Shown here in pieces: positions 7,560-15,253 of a DNA stretch of 26,261 nucleotides. The notes beneath the pieces were generated by a model that saw nothing but the letters and a program-made list of their open reading frames with translations, was not told the DNA's origin and ran no database searches. The position numbers and the translations under genes were made by a program. The DNA comes from Bacteroidales bacterium (lineage in GTDB: Bacteria; Bacteroidota; Bacteroidia; Bacteroidales; SMBSF77), in contig JAIOTT010000152.1 of the NCBI GenBank assembly GCA_021106655.1, positions 1-26,261 of the forward strand, written 5' to 3'. Position 1 is the first letter of the stretch. Every line of letters starts with the position of its first letter.

Positions 7560-8637
7560 TTCTGCTATATCTGTAATGAGCATGACAAGCGCCTTCATGC
7601 GAAACCATACATGCACCAACCGGATTAGTAGGGGTGCATACTGTATCAAATAACTTGCAATCTTTGGGGCTCTTGAGCCCTTTTAATATTTCACCGCATA
7701 TGCAGCCCTTATCATCAGCTGTCTCTTCAACATCAACCTGAATCATTTTTTCAGCATCAAAAGATGAGTACTTATCTTTTAAGGTGAGGCCGCTATCTTT
7801 TAAAATGCCCAGCCCTCTCCACCAGTCGTCTCTCAAATCAAATACCTCATCCATCATTGCCAGGGCCTTTCGATTGCCCTGAGGCTTTACTGCCCTGCTA
7901 TATTGGATCTCAACCTTTGGAGTACCATCCTCAATTTGTTTAACCAACATATAGATAGATTGTAACAAATCAAGTGGTTCAAAGCCGGAGATTACACATG
8001 ACAATCCATATTTTTCAGAAATATCACTATATATTCCGGATCCCGTTATGGTACTAACATGCCCCGGCGCAATATAACCGTTAATTTTCACTCCTTCATC
8101 AATCAGCGCTTTCATAGGGGGAGGCATGATTTTATGTGAACTGTATAGATAGAAGTTTTCTATTTTTTCCTTTGCTGCGTTTATAATACCTGCAGCGCTA
8201 CTTGGTGCAGTTGTCTCAAATCCAATTCCAATAAATACAACCTTTTTATCAGGATTATCTTTGGCAATTGTAAGGGCATCCAGTATGGAAAATACTATCC
8301 TGATATCAGCTCCGGTACCAATCTCCTGTCTGAGCGAAGAGGTTGAACCGGGCACTCTGATCAGATCACCATAAGTAGTGATAATGACATCCTTAAGCCT
8401 GCTATATGCAATTGACTGATCAATGAATCTTTTACTTGAAACGCATACCGGACATCCCGGACCGGACAGAAGTTTTATTGTGTCGGGTAGCAAGGAAGGA
8501 ATGCCGAATTTATGGATTGCCGTAGTATGGCCACCACACACTTCCATGAGAGAAATGTTCTTAACAGAGATGGCTTTAATTTCTTTTAATATTCTTTTAG
8601 CCAGATCTTTATTTCTGTATTCATCAATGTACTTCAA
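7552..8637 (-). CDS. hypD: Hydrogenase maturation protein HypD
   Basis: HypD is the [4Fe-4S] scaffold that works with HypC to assemble the Fe(CN)2CO unit. Its 361 residues are typical. Conserved motifs are MEVCGGHT (C34), LSGPGCPVC (C62, C65), GFETTAP and PGHVSTITG, followed by the C-terminal cysteine-rich region (CGEILKG, DCKLFDTVCTP, GACMVSHEGACHAHYRY) that holds the iron-sulphur cluster. The start overlaps the hypC stop by 4 bases (ATGA), so translation is coupled. All expected cysteines are present. Confidence 0.96.
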   Translation of the reverse strand: MKYIDEYRNKDLAKRILKEIKAISVKNISLMEVCGGHTTAIHKFGIPSLLPDTIKLLSGPGCPVCVSSKRFIDQSIAYSRLKDVIITTYGDLIRVPGSTSSLRQEIGTGADIRIVFSILDALTIAKDNPDKKVVFIGIGFETTAPSSAAGIINAAKEKIENFYLYSSHKIMPPPMKALIDEGVKINGYIAPGHVSTITGSGIYSDISEKYGLSCVISGFEPLDLLQSIYMLVKQIEDGTPKVEIQYSRAVKPQGNRKALAMMDEVFDLRDDWWRGLGILKDSGLTLKDKYSSFDAEKMIQVDVEETADDKGCICGEILKGLKSPKDCKLFDTVCTPTNPVGACMVSHEGACHAHYRYSRNG

Positions 8638-8891
8638 ACTACTTTTTTTCCTTTCTCTTCTTCATCAATTTGTTGGTTTATTACTTCTAATTCATCAAAT
8701 AGCTTGAATATTTCTTTAGCCTCTTCCTCGTCGATTTTTTGTATTGCAAAGCCTGTATGCAATAATATATAATCTCCAACCTTCACGTCTTCAATCATCT
8801 GAAGGCTGGCATTATATTCTGTACCGCCCATCGACACAATTGCCATCTCACCGTCAATCGATTTTACTTTTGCTGGTATACTTAAACACAT
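8634..8891 (-). CDS. hypC: Hydrogenase maturation chaperone HypC
   Basis: An 85-residue HypC/HybG-type chaperone beginning MCLSIPAKV, where Cys2 (after Met removal the N-terminal cysteine) contacts HypD and the iron of the precursor. The central region (VKVGDYILLHTGFAIQKIDEEEA) is typical of the OB-fold. It overlaps hypF by 10 bases and hypD by 4. A Shine-Dalgarno-like AAGGAG lies about 12 bases before the ATG on the minus strand. The C-terminal end, rich in Glu and Lys, is slightly longer than in many relatives. Confidence 0.95.
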   Translation of the reverse strand: MCLSIPAKVKSIDGEMAIVSMGGTEYNASLQMIEDVKVGDYILLHTGFAIQKIDEEEAKEIFKLFDELEVINQQIDEEEKGKKVV

Positions 8892-11158
8892 TTTAAACTT
8901 CTCCTTTTTGCTGCTATTGCTAATTGTCCGAGTGCAATTCCACCATCATTGGATGGCACCGTACATTGTGTGTAAACTTGAAAATTGTTTTGTGTTAATA
9001 ATTTTTCAACTTTTTCTGAAATATAACGGTTTTGAAAACTACCACCGGATAAAGCAATTTTATTTATTTTATAATCATCTCTTATTTTAGATGCAACTGC
9101 AAAAATAATATTAATTATTGTATTATGGAATTTTGCAGAGATAACTGATACATGAATATTTTTACTGAGATCTTCAATAATCTTATTAAAGGTTTTATTT
9201 AGTTGAATTGTGCTATTTAATTGAAATTCATAACTATCGATTATGTTTTTATCTGCGATTGTCTCGAGCCGCATTGGCGCTTCAGCGTGAAAGGTTGAGA
9301 ATGTACAAAGATTAATAAGTGCAGAAACAGCATCAAAAAGTCTTCCCGCACTGGAAGTTAATGGACAATTAATATTTTTATCAATAGCCATTAAAAGCAT
9401 TTCAATATCATTGGGGTTTCTCTTTTTAAGGAATTGAAAATTGTTTTTAAGGAACTCCCTTCCGTAATATTTATATAAGTATGCAACAGCCATTCGCCAG
9501 GGTTCTTTGGTGGCCATATCTCCGCCCGGCATTGGGACATAGTCAAAATGAGTAATTCTTTTATACTCATTGAGGTCACATACAAAGAATTCTCCACCCC
9601 AGATATTATTATCATCACCAAAACCTACTCCATCTAAAGCAACTCCAATAATTTTTTCATCGAGATGATGCTCAGCCATGCATGAGGCAATATGTGCATG
9701 ATGATGTTGAACACTTATCTTTTTACCATCCAGCCCCTGAAAGTGCTTACTCGATAAATAATCAGGGTGCATATCGTGAACCAGAAGATTTGGTGTTACC
9801 CTAAACAATTTCTTGAATTGTTCAATAGTATTTATGTAGAAATCAAGTGTTTCTATATTTTTTAGATCTCCAATATGCTGGCTTAATATTGCCTGATTCC
9901 CTTTACCGACACAAAAACAATTAACAAGCTCAGCACCGGATGCCATAATGCCATCTACATCCATATTCATTCTTACAGGTGATGGTGCATATGCACGCGA
10001 ACGTCTTATCAATCTCTCTGTATTATTAATAATAAATGCTACTGAATCATCAGTTCGGTTGTAAATTTTCCTGTTATATATTAGAAGAGCATTAGAAATT
10101 CCTAAAAGTTTTTTTTCGGCATCATCATTATCGATGAGAATAGGCTCATCCGAAATATTACCGCTGGTCAGGACAATTGCCGGGAGCTTTAGTTTTTCAA
10201 AAAGAAGGTAGTGAAAAGGCATGTATGGGAGCATTGCACCGACAGTGCTGAACCCAACGCTAACACTATGTGCAAGTTTTTTCTTTTCATGAAGTAAGAT
10301 AATCGGCCTCCTCCAGGATTTAATGCTAAGCTCTTCGGCAGAATTTAATTGTGTGAATTCTTTTAGTTTTTCAATATCCGCAAACATGACAGCAAATGGC
10401 TTTCCGTCTCGATTTTTTGATTTCCTTAATTTTTTTACAGACTCTTCATTTAATGCATCACAAGCCATATGAAATCCGCCAAGCCCTTTCATAGCAATAA
10501 TTTTTCCTTCTTCCAGAAGTTTGCATGTTGTTTGCAATATTGTTTCAGGGTCATGAATTCTGTTATTTTTAGTGATCAGCTCATATTGCGGACCACAATT
10601 TTTACAGGCTACAGGTTGAGCATGGAAACGCCTGTCCATGATGTCAGAGTATTCCTTACGGCATTTCTCGCACATTATGAAAGGATGCATAGTGGTCTTT
10701 TCCCTGTCGTATGGAAGATCTTTAATTATGGTAAATCTGGGGCCACAATTAGTACAGTTGATGAATGGGTAGTTTATTCTGTTTTCCTGTAATTGCATGT
10801 CCTCAAGGCATTCGTCACATACCGCTATATCAGGACTAATTTCAGTTATTTCTTCCGAGGTGTTGGTGCTTTTGATAATTCTAAAATCAGAAAATAGTTC
10901 CTGATCCGTTATTTCATATGAGACAGAAACAATATTTGAAGCGAGTGGAGCTTCTTCTTTTATCGTCTGGATAAACTCTTCAATAATTCGATTATTCGAA
11001 TGTTTGAATGTTCGATTATTCACTTTAATAACCACCCCATCATTCCTGTTTTCAACACTGCCTTTAAGTTTGTACCTTAAAGCCAGCTTGTAAATGAATG
11101 GCCGAAATCCAACTCCCTGTACCAGGCCTTTTACTTGTATGTTATATGTTTGAAGCAC
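8882..11158 (-). CDS. hypF: Carbamoyltransferase HypF (GTG start)
   Basis: HypF makes the carbamoyl group for the cyanide ligands from carbamoyl phosphate and ATP. Its 758 residues show the full order: acylphosphatase domain (VQGVGFRPFIYKLALRY, residues 13-30), two zinc fingers (CDECLEDM...CTNCGPRF and CEKCRKEY...CKNCGPQY), a YrdC-like domain, and a Kae1-like carbamoyltransferase domain with HHHAH. The start is GTG at 11156-11158; an in-frame TAG lies four codons upstream and no ATG fits. Residues 46-57 (NNRTFKHSNNR) are encoded by four GAACAATN-like octamers and look like an insertion relative to the usual short loop. A minus-strand TAGTTTTG (11163-11170) only 4 bases before the GTG could be a -7 box, which would make the mRNA nearly leaderless. 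First gene of hypFCDE, divergent from the FNR-type gene. Confidence 0.95.
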   Translation of the reverse strand: MLQTYNIQVKGLVQGVGFRPFIYKLALRYKLKGSVENRNDGVVIKVNNRTFKHSNNRIIEEFIQTIKEEAPLASNIVSVSYEITDQELFSDFRIIKSTNTSEEITEISPDIAVCDECLEDMQLQENRINYPFINCTNCGPRFTIIKDLPYDREKTTMHPFIMCEKCRKEYSDIMDRRFHAQPVACKNCGPQYELITKNNRIHDPETILQTTCKLLEEGKIIAMKGLGGFHMACDALNEESVKKLRKSKNRDGKPFAVMFADIEKLKEFTQLNSAEELSIKSWRRPIILLHEKKKLAHSVSVGFSTVGAMLPYMPFHYLLFEKLKLPAIVLTSGNISDEPILIDNDDAEKKLLGISNALLIYNRKIYNRTDDSVAFIINNTERLIRRSRAYAPSPVRMNMDVDGIMASGAELVNCFCVGKGNQAILSQHIGDLKNIETLDFYINTIEQFKKLFRVTPNLLVHDMHPDYLSSKHFQGLDGKKISVQHHHAHIASCMAEHHLDEKIIGVALDGVGFGDDNNIWGGEFFVCDLNEYKRITHFDYVPMPGGDMATKEPWRMAVAYLYKYYGREFLKNNFQFLKKRNPNDIEMLLMAIDKNINCPLTSSAGRLFDAVSALINLCTFSTFHAEAPMRLETIADKNIIDSYEFQLNSTIQLNKTFNKIIEDLSKNIHVSVISAKFHNTIINIIFAVASKIRDDYKINKIALSGGSFQNRYISEKVEKLLTQNNFQVYTQCTVPSNDGGIALGQLAIAAKRRSLKCV
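10990..11021. repeat. Octamer array inside hypF
   Basis: Read on the minus (coding) strand the units are GAATAATC, GAACATTC, AAACATTC and GAATAATC, each one or two changes from intergenic GAACAATN. They encode hypF residues 46-57 between the acylphosphatase strand GVVIKV and the helix IIEEFIQTI. The frame is kept and the domain is otherwise normal. Confidence 0.6.
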
Positions 11159-11254
11159 CTGGCAAAACTATAAAATAAATATGAAAGTTTTGAAATATAG
11201 TATCGAGCGACAAAAATCAACAATCAAGAACTACTCATTTTCAAATTAACTTTT

Positions 11255-11288
11255 CGACCTTTTGACCTTTTCGACCTTTTGATCTTTT
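11255..11288 (+). repeat. Two tandem 17-bp pyrimidine-rich repeats
   Basis: CGACCTTTTGACCTTTT (11255-11271) is followed directly by a second copy with one change (11272-11288). It lies in the divergent hypF/regulator intergenic region just upstream of the predicted regulator promoter. It could be a protein-binding tract or a simple slippage product. Confidence 0.65.
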
Positions 11289-11292
11289 TTAT

Positions 11293-11324
11293 TTTCATAA
11301 TGTCAGGAAAATTTATTAATTTTG
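11293..11324 (+). promoter_or_regulatory. Predicted promoter of the FNR-type regulator gene
   Basis: TAATTTTG (11317-11324) matches the Bacteroidota -7 consensus TAnnTTTG exactly. TTTC (11293-11296) lies 20 bases upstream in place of TTTG (one mismatch). An inverted repeat AATGTCA (11299-11305) / TGACATT (11323-11329) spans the interval and overlaps the -7 box, so it could be an operator. The leader would be about 80 bases. Confidence 0.5.
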
Positions 11325-11410
11325 ACATTGATTTTGGGAGTTAGAAAGTTGTGATTTGATGAAAAATTAAATCTTTTCCTTTACATTCAATTTTATCAGA
11401 GTGTTGAGAT

Positions 11411-12115
11411 ATGACAGATAATATTCATTGTACTGATTGTGATGTTAAGTCGCTGACATGTTTTAGAAGTCTGGATTTGGAGTCGATTAAATATCTTGAT
11501 GAACATAAATCCACTTTCTTTTATAAAAAAGGACAAACTATTTTTTATGAAGGTGGCATACCTCCTGGTATATATTGCTTAAAATCGGGAAAAATTAAGA
11601 TTTATAAGTTGGGGATAGATGGAAAGGAGCAAATAGTAAGATTTGCTACTTCTGGTGGGCTTTTAGGTATCAGGGCCTTAGTTGGAGGCAGGCAGTATTC
11701 TGCTTATGCTGAAACTATTGAAGACTCAATTATTTGTCTGGTTAACAAGGCAACTTTTATAAAGCTGACCGAGGAAAATTCGGAGTTTTCTCATTGCCTG
11801 ATGAAAATTTTAAGCCGCTTACTTGAAGATGCTGAGAACAAAATGACCTCACTTGCCCAAAAACCTGTCAGAGAGAGACTTGCAGAGACCTTGATAATAA
11901 TGAACAATTTATTTCATTCATATCCAGCATCCCCAAATGGATCTACAATAAGCCTTTCTCGTAGCGATCTTGCTAATATCGTTGGTACTGCAACTGAAAC
12001 TGTTATTCGATTACTATCTGAGTTCAAAGACGAAGAGTTAATTGCAATTAATGGCAGAAGCATTACTCTGTTAGATATTGATGATCTTAAAAAGACCGGA
12101 AAAGTTTTTGATTAA
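11411..12115 (+). CDS. Crp/Fnr-family regulator with FNR-like iron-sulphur cysteines
   Basis: A 234-residue regulator. It has a cyclic-nucleotide-binding-type beta roll (residues about 35-125), a long dimerisation helix and a winged helix-turn-helix (LSRSDLANIVGTATETVIRLL, about 182-202). Cysteines C7, C10 and C17 (HCTDCDVKSLTCF), and C109 in SIICL, match the layout of E. coli FNR C20/C23/C29 and C122, which hold an oxygen-sensing [4Fe-4S] cluster; the third spacing is one residue longer. The recognition helix has E196 and R200 (ETVIR) where FNR has ETISR. It lies divergent to hypF and just upstream of the hydrogenase operon, whose promoter region has two dyads of FNR-site geometry. Likely an oxygen- or redox-responsive activator of that operon (inference). 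Confidence 0.88.
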   Translation: MTDNIHCTDCDVKSLTCFRSLDLESIKYLDEHKSTFFYKKGQTIFYEGGIPPGIYCLKSGKIKIYKLGIDGKEQIVRFATSGGLLGIRALVGGRQYSAYAETIEDSIICLVNKATFIKLTEENSEFSHCLMKILSRLLEDAENKMTSLAQKPVRERLAETLIIMNNLFHSYPASPNGSTISLSRSDLANIVGTATETVIRLLSEFKDEELIAINGRSITLLDIDDLKKTGKVFD

Positions 12116-12151
12116 TATATTTCCCCTTATTCCTTTTTTTTCCATTTCGTA

Positions 12152-12191
12152 AAATATGACAAAAGTCATATTTGTATATGACGTTAGTCAT
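12152..12191 (+). promoter_or_regulatory. Two tandem FNR-like operator dyads upstream of the hydrogenase operon
   Basis: Dyad 1: AAATATGAC (12152-12160), AAAA, GTCATATTT (12165-12173), a perfect 9-bp inverted repeat. Dyad 2: ATGAC (12178-12182), GTTA, GTCAT (12187-12191). Both have the 5-4-5 layout of the FNR site TTGAT-N4-ATCAA, with core ATGAC instead. Their centres are 22 bases apart, about two helical turns. They lie directly between the FNR-type gene and hdrA. Confidence 0.7.
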
Positions 12192-12221
12192 TTTCCTCTC
12201 CATGATTTTGAATTAATCTTG
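12191..12221 (+). promoter_or_regulatory. Predicted activator-dependent promoter of the hdr/mvh operon
   Basis: TAATCTTG (12214-12221) matches TAnnTTTG with one mismatch, and TTTT (12191-12194) sits exactly 19 bases upstream in place of TTTG. The implied start site near 12226 puts dyad 2 at about -41.5 and dyad 1 at about -63.5, the class II and class I positions used by FNR and CRP. Both boxes being imperfect fits a promoter that needs an activator. Inference from spacing only. Confidence 0.4.
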
Positions 12222-12281
12222 TGCCGATACTTTAGGATTTCAATTAGCAAACATTATTACACTTAAATAAAATGATGTAAA

Positions 12282-14099
12282 ATGGAAGAAAAAGTTAATA
12301 CTGCTGTTTGTTTCTGTCAGCATACCAACGGCCATACTGATGTCGTGGATATTTCAGAAGTAGCAGCATATGCTGAAGAAATTCCAGGCGTCCGGACTGT
12401 CTGGTATACTTCAAGCTTGCCAATAGCCGATACTCGCGAAATTACAAGAATGATTACGGAGGAGGGAATAAGCAGGATAGTACTTGCCGGCGAACAACCA
12501 GGAATGTACAAGACTGTTTTTGCGAAGTCTTTGGCAGCTGCCGGTATGAAAGCTGAAAATGTTGTCCAGGCAGGATTTAGGGAGCATGGTGCAATTAAAA
12601 AATTCGATACAGATCGTGCAAAGGCAATTCTGGCATGTGCAGTATATGGCGTTCCTTTTGAAAATGCTGCCATTCCGGAAGAATCAGATGTTCATCCCGA
12701 TACACTTGTAATTGGTGGTGGGATATCAGGTATTCAGGCTTCACTTGAAATTGCAGACGGAAATCAAAAGGTCTATCTGCTTGAAAAAACAGGGACGATA
12801 GGAGGGCATATGGCAATGTTTGATAAAACATTTCCAACCCTCGATTGCGCCGCCTGTATCCTGACACCCAAAATGGTTGAAGTTGGACAACACCAGAATA
12901 TTGACCTTATGACTTATTGCGAGGTTCTGGGGGTTAGTGGTGAAGCGGGGAATTACAAGGTCAGGATATTGAAAAAATCAAAAAGAGTTGATCCGGCCAC
13001 ATGTATTGGGTGCGGTACATGTATGGAAAAATGTCCGAAAAAAGCTCCATCTGAGTTTGATGCAGAGATAAGTATGCGGAAAGCTATTTACATCCCATTC
13101 CCACAAGCTGTGCCAAATAAGTATCTGATAGATGCAGATAATTGCACTTATGTTGAAAATGGAAAATGTGGCATATGTGTTAAAGTTTGCCCGGTGCCTG
13201 ATTGTATTGACCTTGATCAACAAGATGAGGAAGTTGAAATTACTGTTGGAAACATCGTTGTTGCTACAGGCTTTAAACCATTCGACGCAAAACGTGTTGA
13301 TCAGTTTGGTTATGGTAAATTTCCTAATGTAATTACTTCTCTGGAATTTGAAAGACTCATCAATGCCGCCGGACCAACATCCGGAAATATTGTTTTTAGA
13401 TCACAGGATAAAAAAGGAAATTGGATATTCAACGATGAAAGTGCATCACCTAAAAGTATTGCACTTATTCATTGTGTGGGAAGTCGTGATGAAAATTATA
13501 ATAAGTATTGCTCAAAGGTTTGTTGTATGTATTCATTGAAATTAGCCCATCTTGCAAAAGAAAAATTACCTGATGCTGAGGTGAGTGAATACTATATCGA
13601 TATGAGATCCTTTGGTAAAGGTTATGAAGAGTTTTACGAAAGAATAGATAATGAAGGCATCAATATTATCCGAGGCAGAACTGCTAAAATAGAAGAATCG
13701 GGTGACCAACTTCTCCTGCGAAGTGAAGATATTGAGGGAGGAAGACTAATTGAACAAAAAGTTGATATGGTTGTATTGGCAGTTGGACTTGAAGCTCGTG
13801 ATGATTCAGAAGAACTTGCAAAGATGCTTGGAATTACTCAGGATGAAAATGGATGGTTTAATGAAACCAATTTCCTGAGTGACCCTGTTGGTACATTTGC
13901 CGGAGGAATTACTATAGCAGGCGTATGCCAGGGGCCAAAAGATATTCCTGACTCTGTTGCCCAGGGCTCAGCGGCTGCATCACGTGTGTTGCAGAGTATC
14001 ATAAAAGGAAAAGTCAAAAAGAGTATCAAAGATATTTCCCTCGACTATATTGAATCCCATGCAAAGAAACTTTCAAAAATTATGGAGGACAAATTATGA
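12282..14099 (+). CDS. hdrA: HdrA-like FAD/iron-sulphur electron-transfer protein (first of two)
   Basis: A 605-residue HdrA homologue, the flavoprotein that splits or relays electrons in heterodisulfide-reductase-type complexes. FAD domain: GGGISG (145-150), IGGHM, ATGF, GVCQGPKDIPDSVAQG. The HdrA cluster motif is intact (DCAACILTPKM, C189 and C192; HCVGSR C398; C410/C414/C415). An inserted ferredoxin domain has two [4Fe-4S] sites (C241/244/247/251; C288/296/299/303). The N-terminal domain (1-135) is degenerate: CxC remains at C10/C12, but the later family cysteines are replaced (YTSSLPIAD, LAGEQPGM). The C-terminal ferredoxin domain of canonical HdrA is absent. No Shine-Dalgarno; preceded by the FNR-like dyads. 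The stop overlaps the next start (ATGA). Confidence 0.9.
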   Translation: MEEKVNTAVCFCQHTNGHTDVVDISEVAAYAEEIPGVRTVWYTSSLPIADTREITRMITEEGISRIVLAGEQPGMYKTVFAKSLAAAGMKAENVVQAGFREHGAIKKFDTDRAKAILACAVYGVPFENAAIPEESDVHPDTLVIGGGISGIQASLEIADGNQKVYLLEKTGTIGGHMAMFDKTFPTLDCAACILTPKMVEVGQHQNIDLMTYCEVLGVSGEAGNYKVRILKKSKRVDPATCIGCGTCMEKCPKKAPSEFDAEISMRKAIYIPFPQAVPNKYLIDADNCTYVENGKCGICVKVCPVPDCIDLDQQDEEVEITVGNIVVATGFKPFDAKRVDQFGYGKFPNVITSLEFERLINAAGPTSGNIVFRSQDKKGNWIFNDESASPKSIALIHCVGSRDENYNKYCSKVCCMYSLKLAHLAKEKLPDAEVSEYYIDMRSFGKGYEEFYERIDNEGINIIRGRTAKIEESGDQLLLRSEDIEGGRLIEQKVDMVVLAVGLEARDDSEELAKMLGITQDENGWFNETNFLSDPVGTFAGGITIAGVCQGPKDIPDSVAQGSAAASRVLQSIIKGKVKKSIKDISLDYIESHAKKLSKIMEDKL

Positions 14100-15238
14100 T
14101 CCAACGTGTAAATCCTGATTTAAAGAAATACCTGGTGAAATATGGAGTACAGGACTGGAACGAATGTTTCCATTGTGGAAACTGTACAGCAATCTGTCCT
14201 TTAACAGACCAGGGTTTTCTTTTTCCAAGAAAAGCGATCAGGCAGGTGCAAATGGGCCTTAAGACCAGTTTAGCAAGCAATTTTGATCCATGGCTGTGTT
14301 ACTATTGTGGTGAATGTTCTGAAACTTGCCCAAGAGATGCAAACCCCGGTGAATTGATGATGTCGCTCCGGAGATACCTTACTTCAGTATATGACTGGAC
14401 AGGTTTTTCAAAATTGTTTTATACAAAGAAAATTTGGGAATTCCTTACAATTATAATTCTCTTTATATTAGTTATTGCTTCATTTGTTGTATGGTTCCCT
14501 AAGGAACAAATTGCAAATTTTACAACTTATATTGGTGATCATTCTTTTCTTAAGGTAATAGAGGCAGGTGACCTGATCATGGCTGCCGTTGTTGCTTTTG
14601 TCCTTATTTCTAATATTTTCCGAATGTGGTATCTTACTATCCTTAAACCTAAATATAAGGTACCGTTTATAGAATATTTTAGAGGAATATATGTTTTGCC
14701 GGGAGTATTTGCCTCACAAATTTCATTTAGGAAGTGCGATACTGATGGAAGATTATATTGGGTAAACCATTTGCTTTTAATGACTGGATATACCCTTATG
14801 TTTATTCTTGTTGTAGTATTCCTTCCTAAATTCCAGGTAAGTGAAGTTTATAACTGGTACCATTGGCAACGCTTACTTGGATATTATGCAACTTTCGGGC
14901 TCCTGTTCGGGTTGAGTGCGATGTTTATAGGACGATGGAGAAAGAAAAGCGAGAAGTTCAAATTTTCACATTTAAGCGACTGGCTCTTCATTATTATGCT
15001 GTTCTTAACTACTTTAACAGGAATTTTAGTGCATATTTTTAGATTGGCTGATATGCCTTATGCTACTTATTATTTGTATATCATCCATCTTGCTGTTTTG
15101 GTTCCTATGATCTGTGTTGAAGTTCCATTCTCCAAATGGTCACACCTTGCTTACAGGCCTTTCTCAATATATTTTTACTATTTGAAAAAGGCCGCACTTT
15201 CCAAACAACATAAATCAAAGCTTGCTGCGGCAGCTTAA
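14096..15238 (+). CDS. qmoC: QmoC-like membrane subunit (HdrC domain fused to cytochrome b)
   Basis: A 380-residue fusion. The N-terminal HdrC-like part binds two [4Fe-4S] clusters (C24/27/30/34 in CFHCGNCTAICP; C68/71/74/78 in CYYCGECSETCP). The C-terminal part has about six membrane helices (near 113-134, 157-179, 225-243, 261-279, 296-315, 325-345) with histidines at or near membrane segments (H225, H256, H313, H331) that could bind haem b. This is the layout and length of QmoC, which exchanges electrons with menaquinone in sulphate reducers. No apr or sat genes are near; the partners here are HdrA proteins and a hydrogenase, so the likely role is linking H2 oxidation or evolution to the quinone pool. 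HdrE/NarI-type cytochromes are the closest alternative description. Confidence 0.85.
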   Translation: MIQRVNPDLKKYLVKYGVQDWNECFHCGNCTAICPLTDQGFLFPRKAIRQVQMGLKTSLASNFDPWLCYYCGECSETCPRDANPGELMMSLRRYLTSVYDWTGFSKLFYTKKIWEFLTIIILFILVIASFVVWFPKEQIANFTTYIGDHSFLKVIEAGDLIMAAVVAFVLISNIFRMWYLTILKPKYKVPFIEYFRGIYVLPGVFASQISFRKCDTDGRLYWVNHLLLMTGYTLMFILVVVFLPKFQVSEVYNWYHWQRLLGYYATFGLLFGLSAMFIGRWRKKSEKFKFSHLSDWLFIIMLFLTTLTGILVHIFRLADMPYATYYLYIIHLAVLVPMICVEVPFSKWSHLAYRPFSIYFYYLKKAALSKQHKSKLAAAA

Positions 15239-15253
15239 TGAAAGGAGGTAAAA

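Noticed and set aside
7560..7649. Longer hypE start
   Set aside because: The upstream 30 codons overlap the end of hypD in another frame and have no HypE homology. The family starts at MDNRILLGHGSGG.
12171..12210. TTTG (12171-12174) with TGATTTTG (12203-12210) as the hdrA promoter
   Set aside because: The spacing is 28 bases, too long for the Bacteroidota promoter, and the second box has G in place of the conserved A.
14096..15238. A sulphate-reduction locus because of the QmoC-like gene
   Set aside because: No aprAB, sat or dsr genes are in the window, and the partners are hydrogenase subunits.
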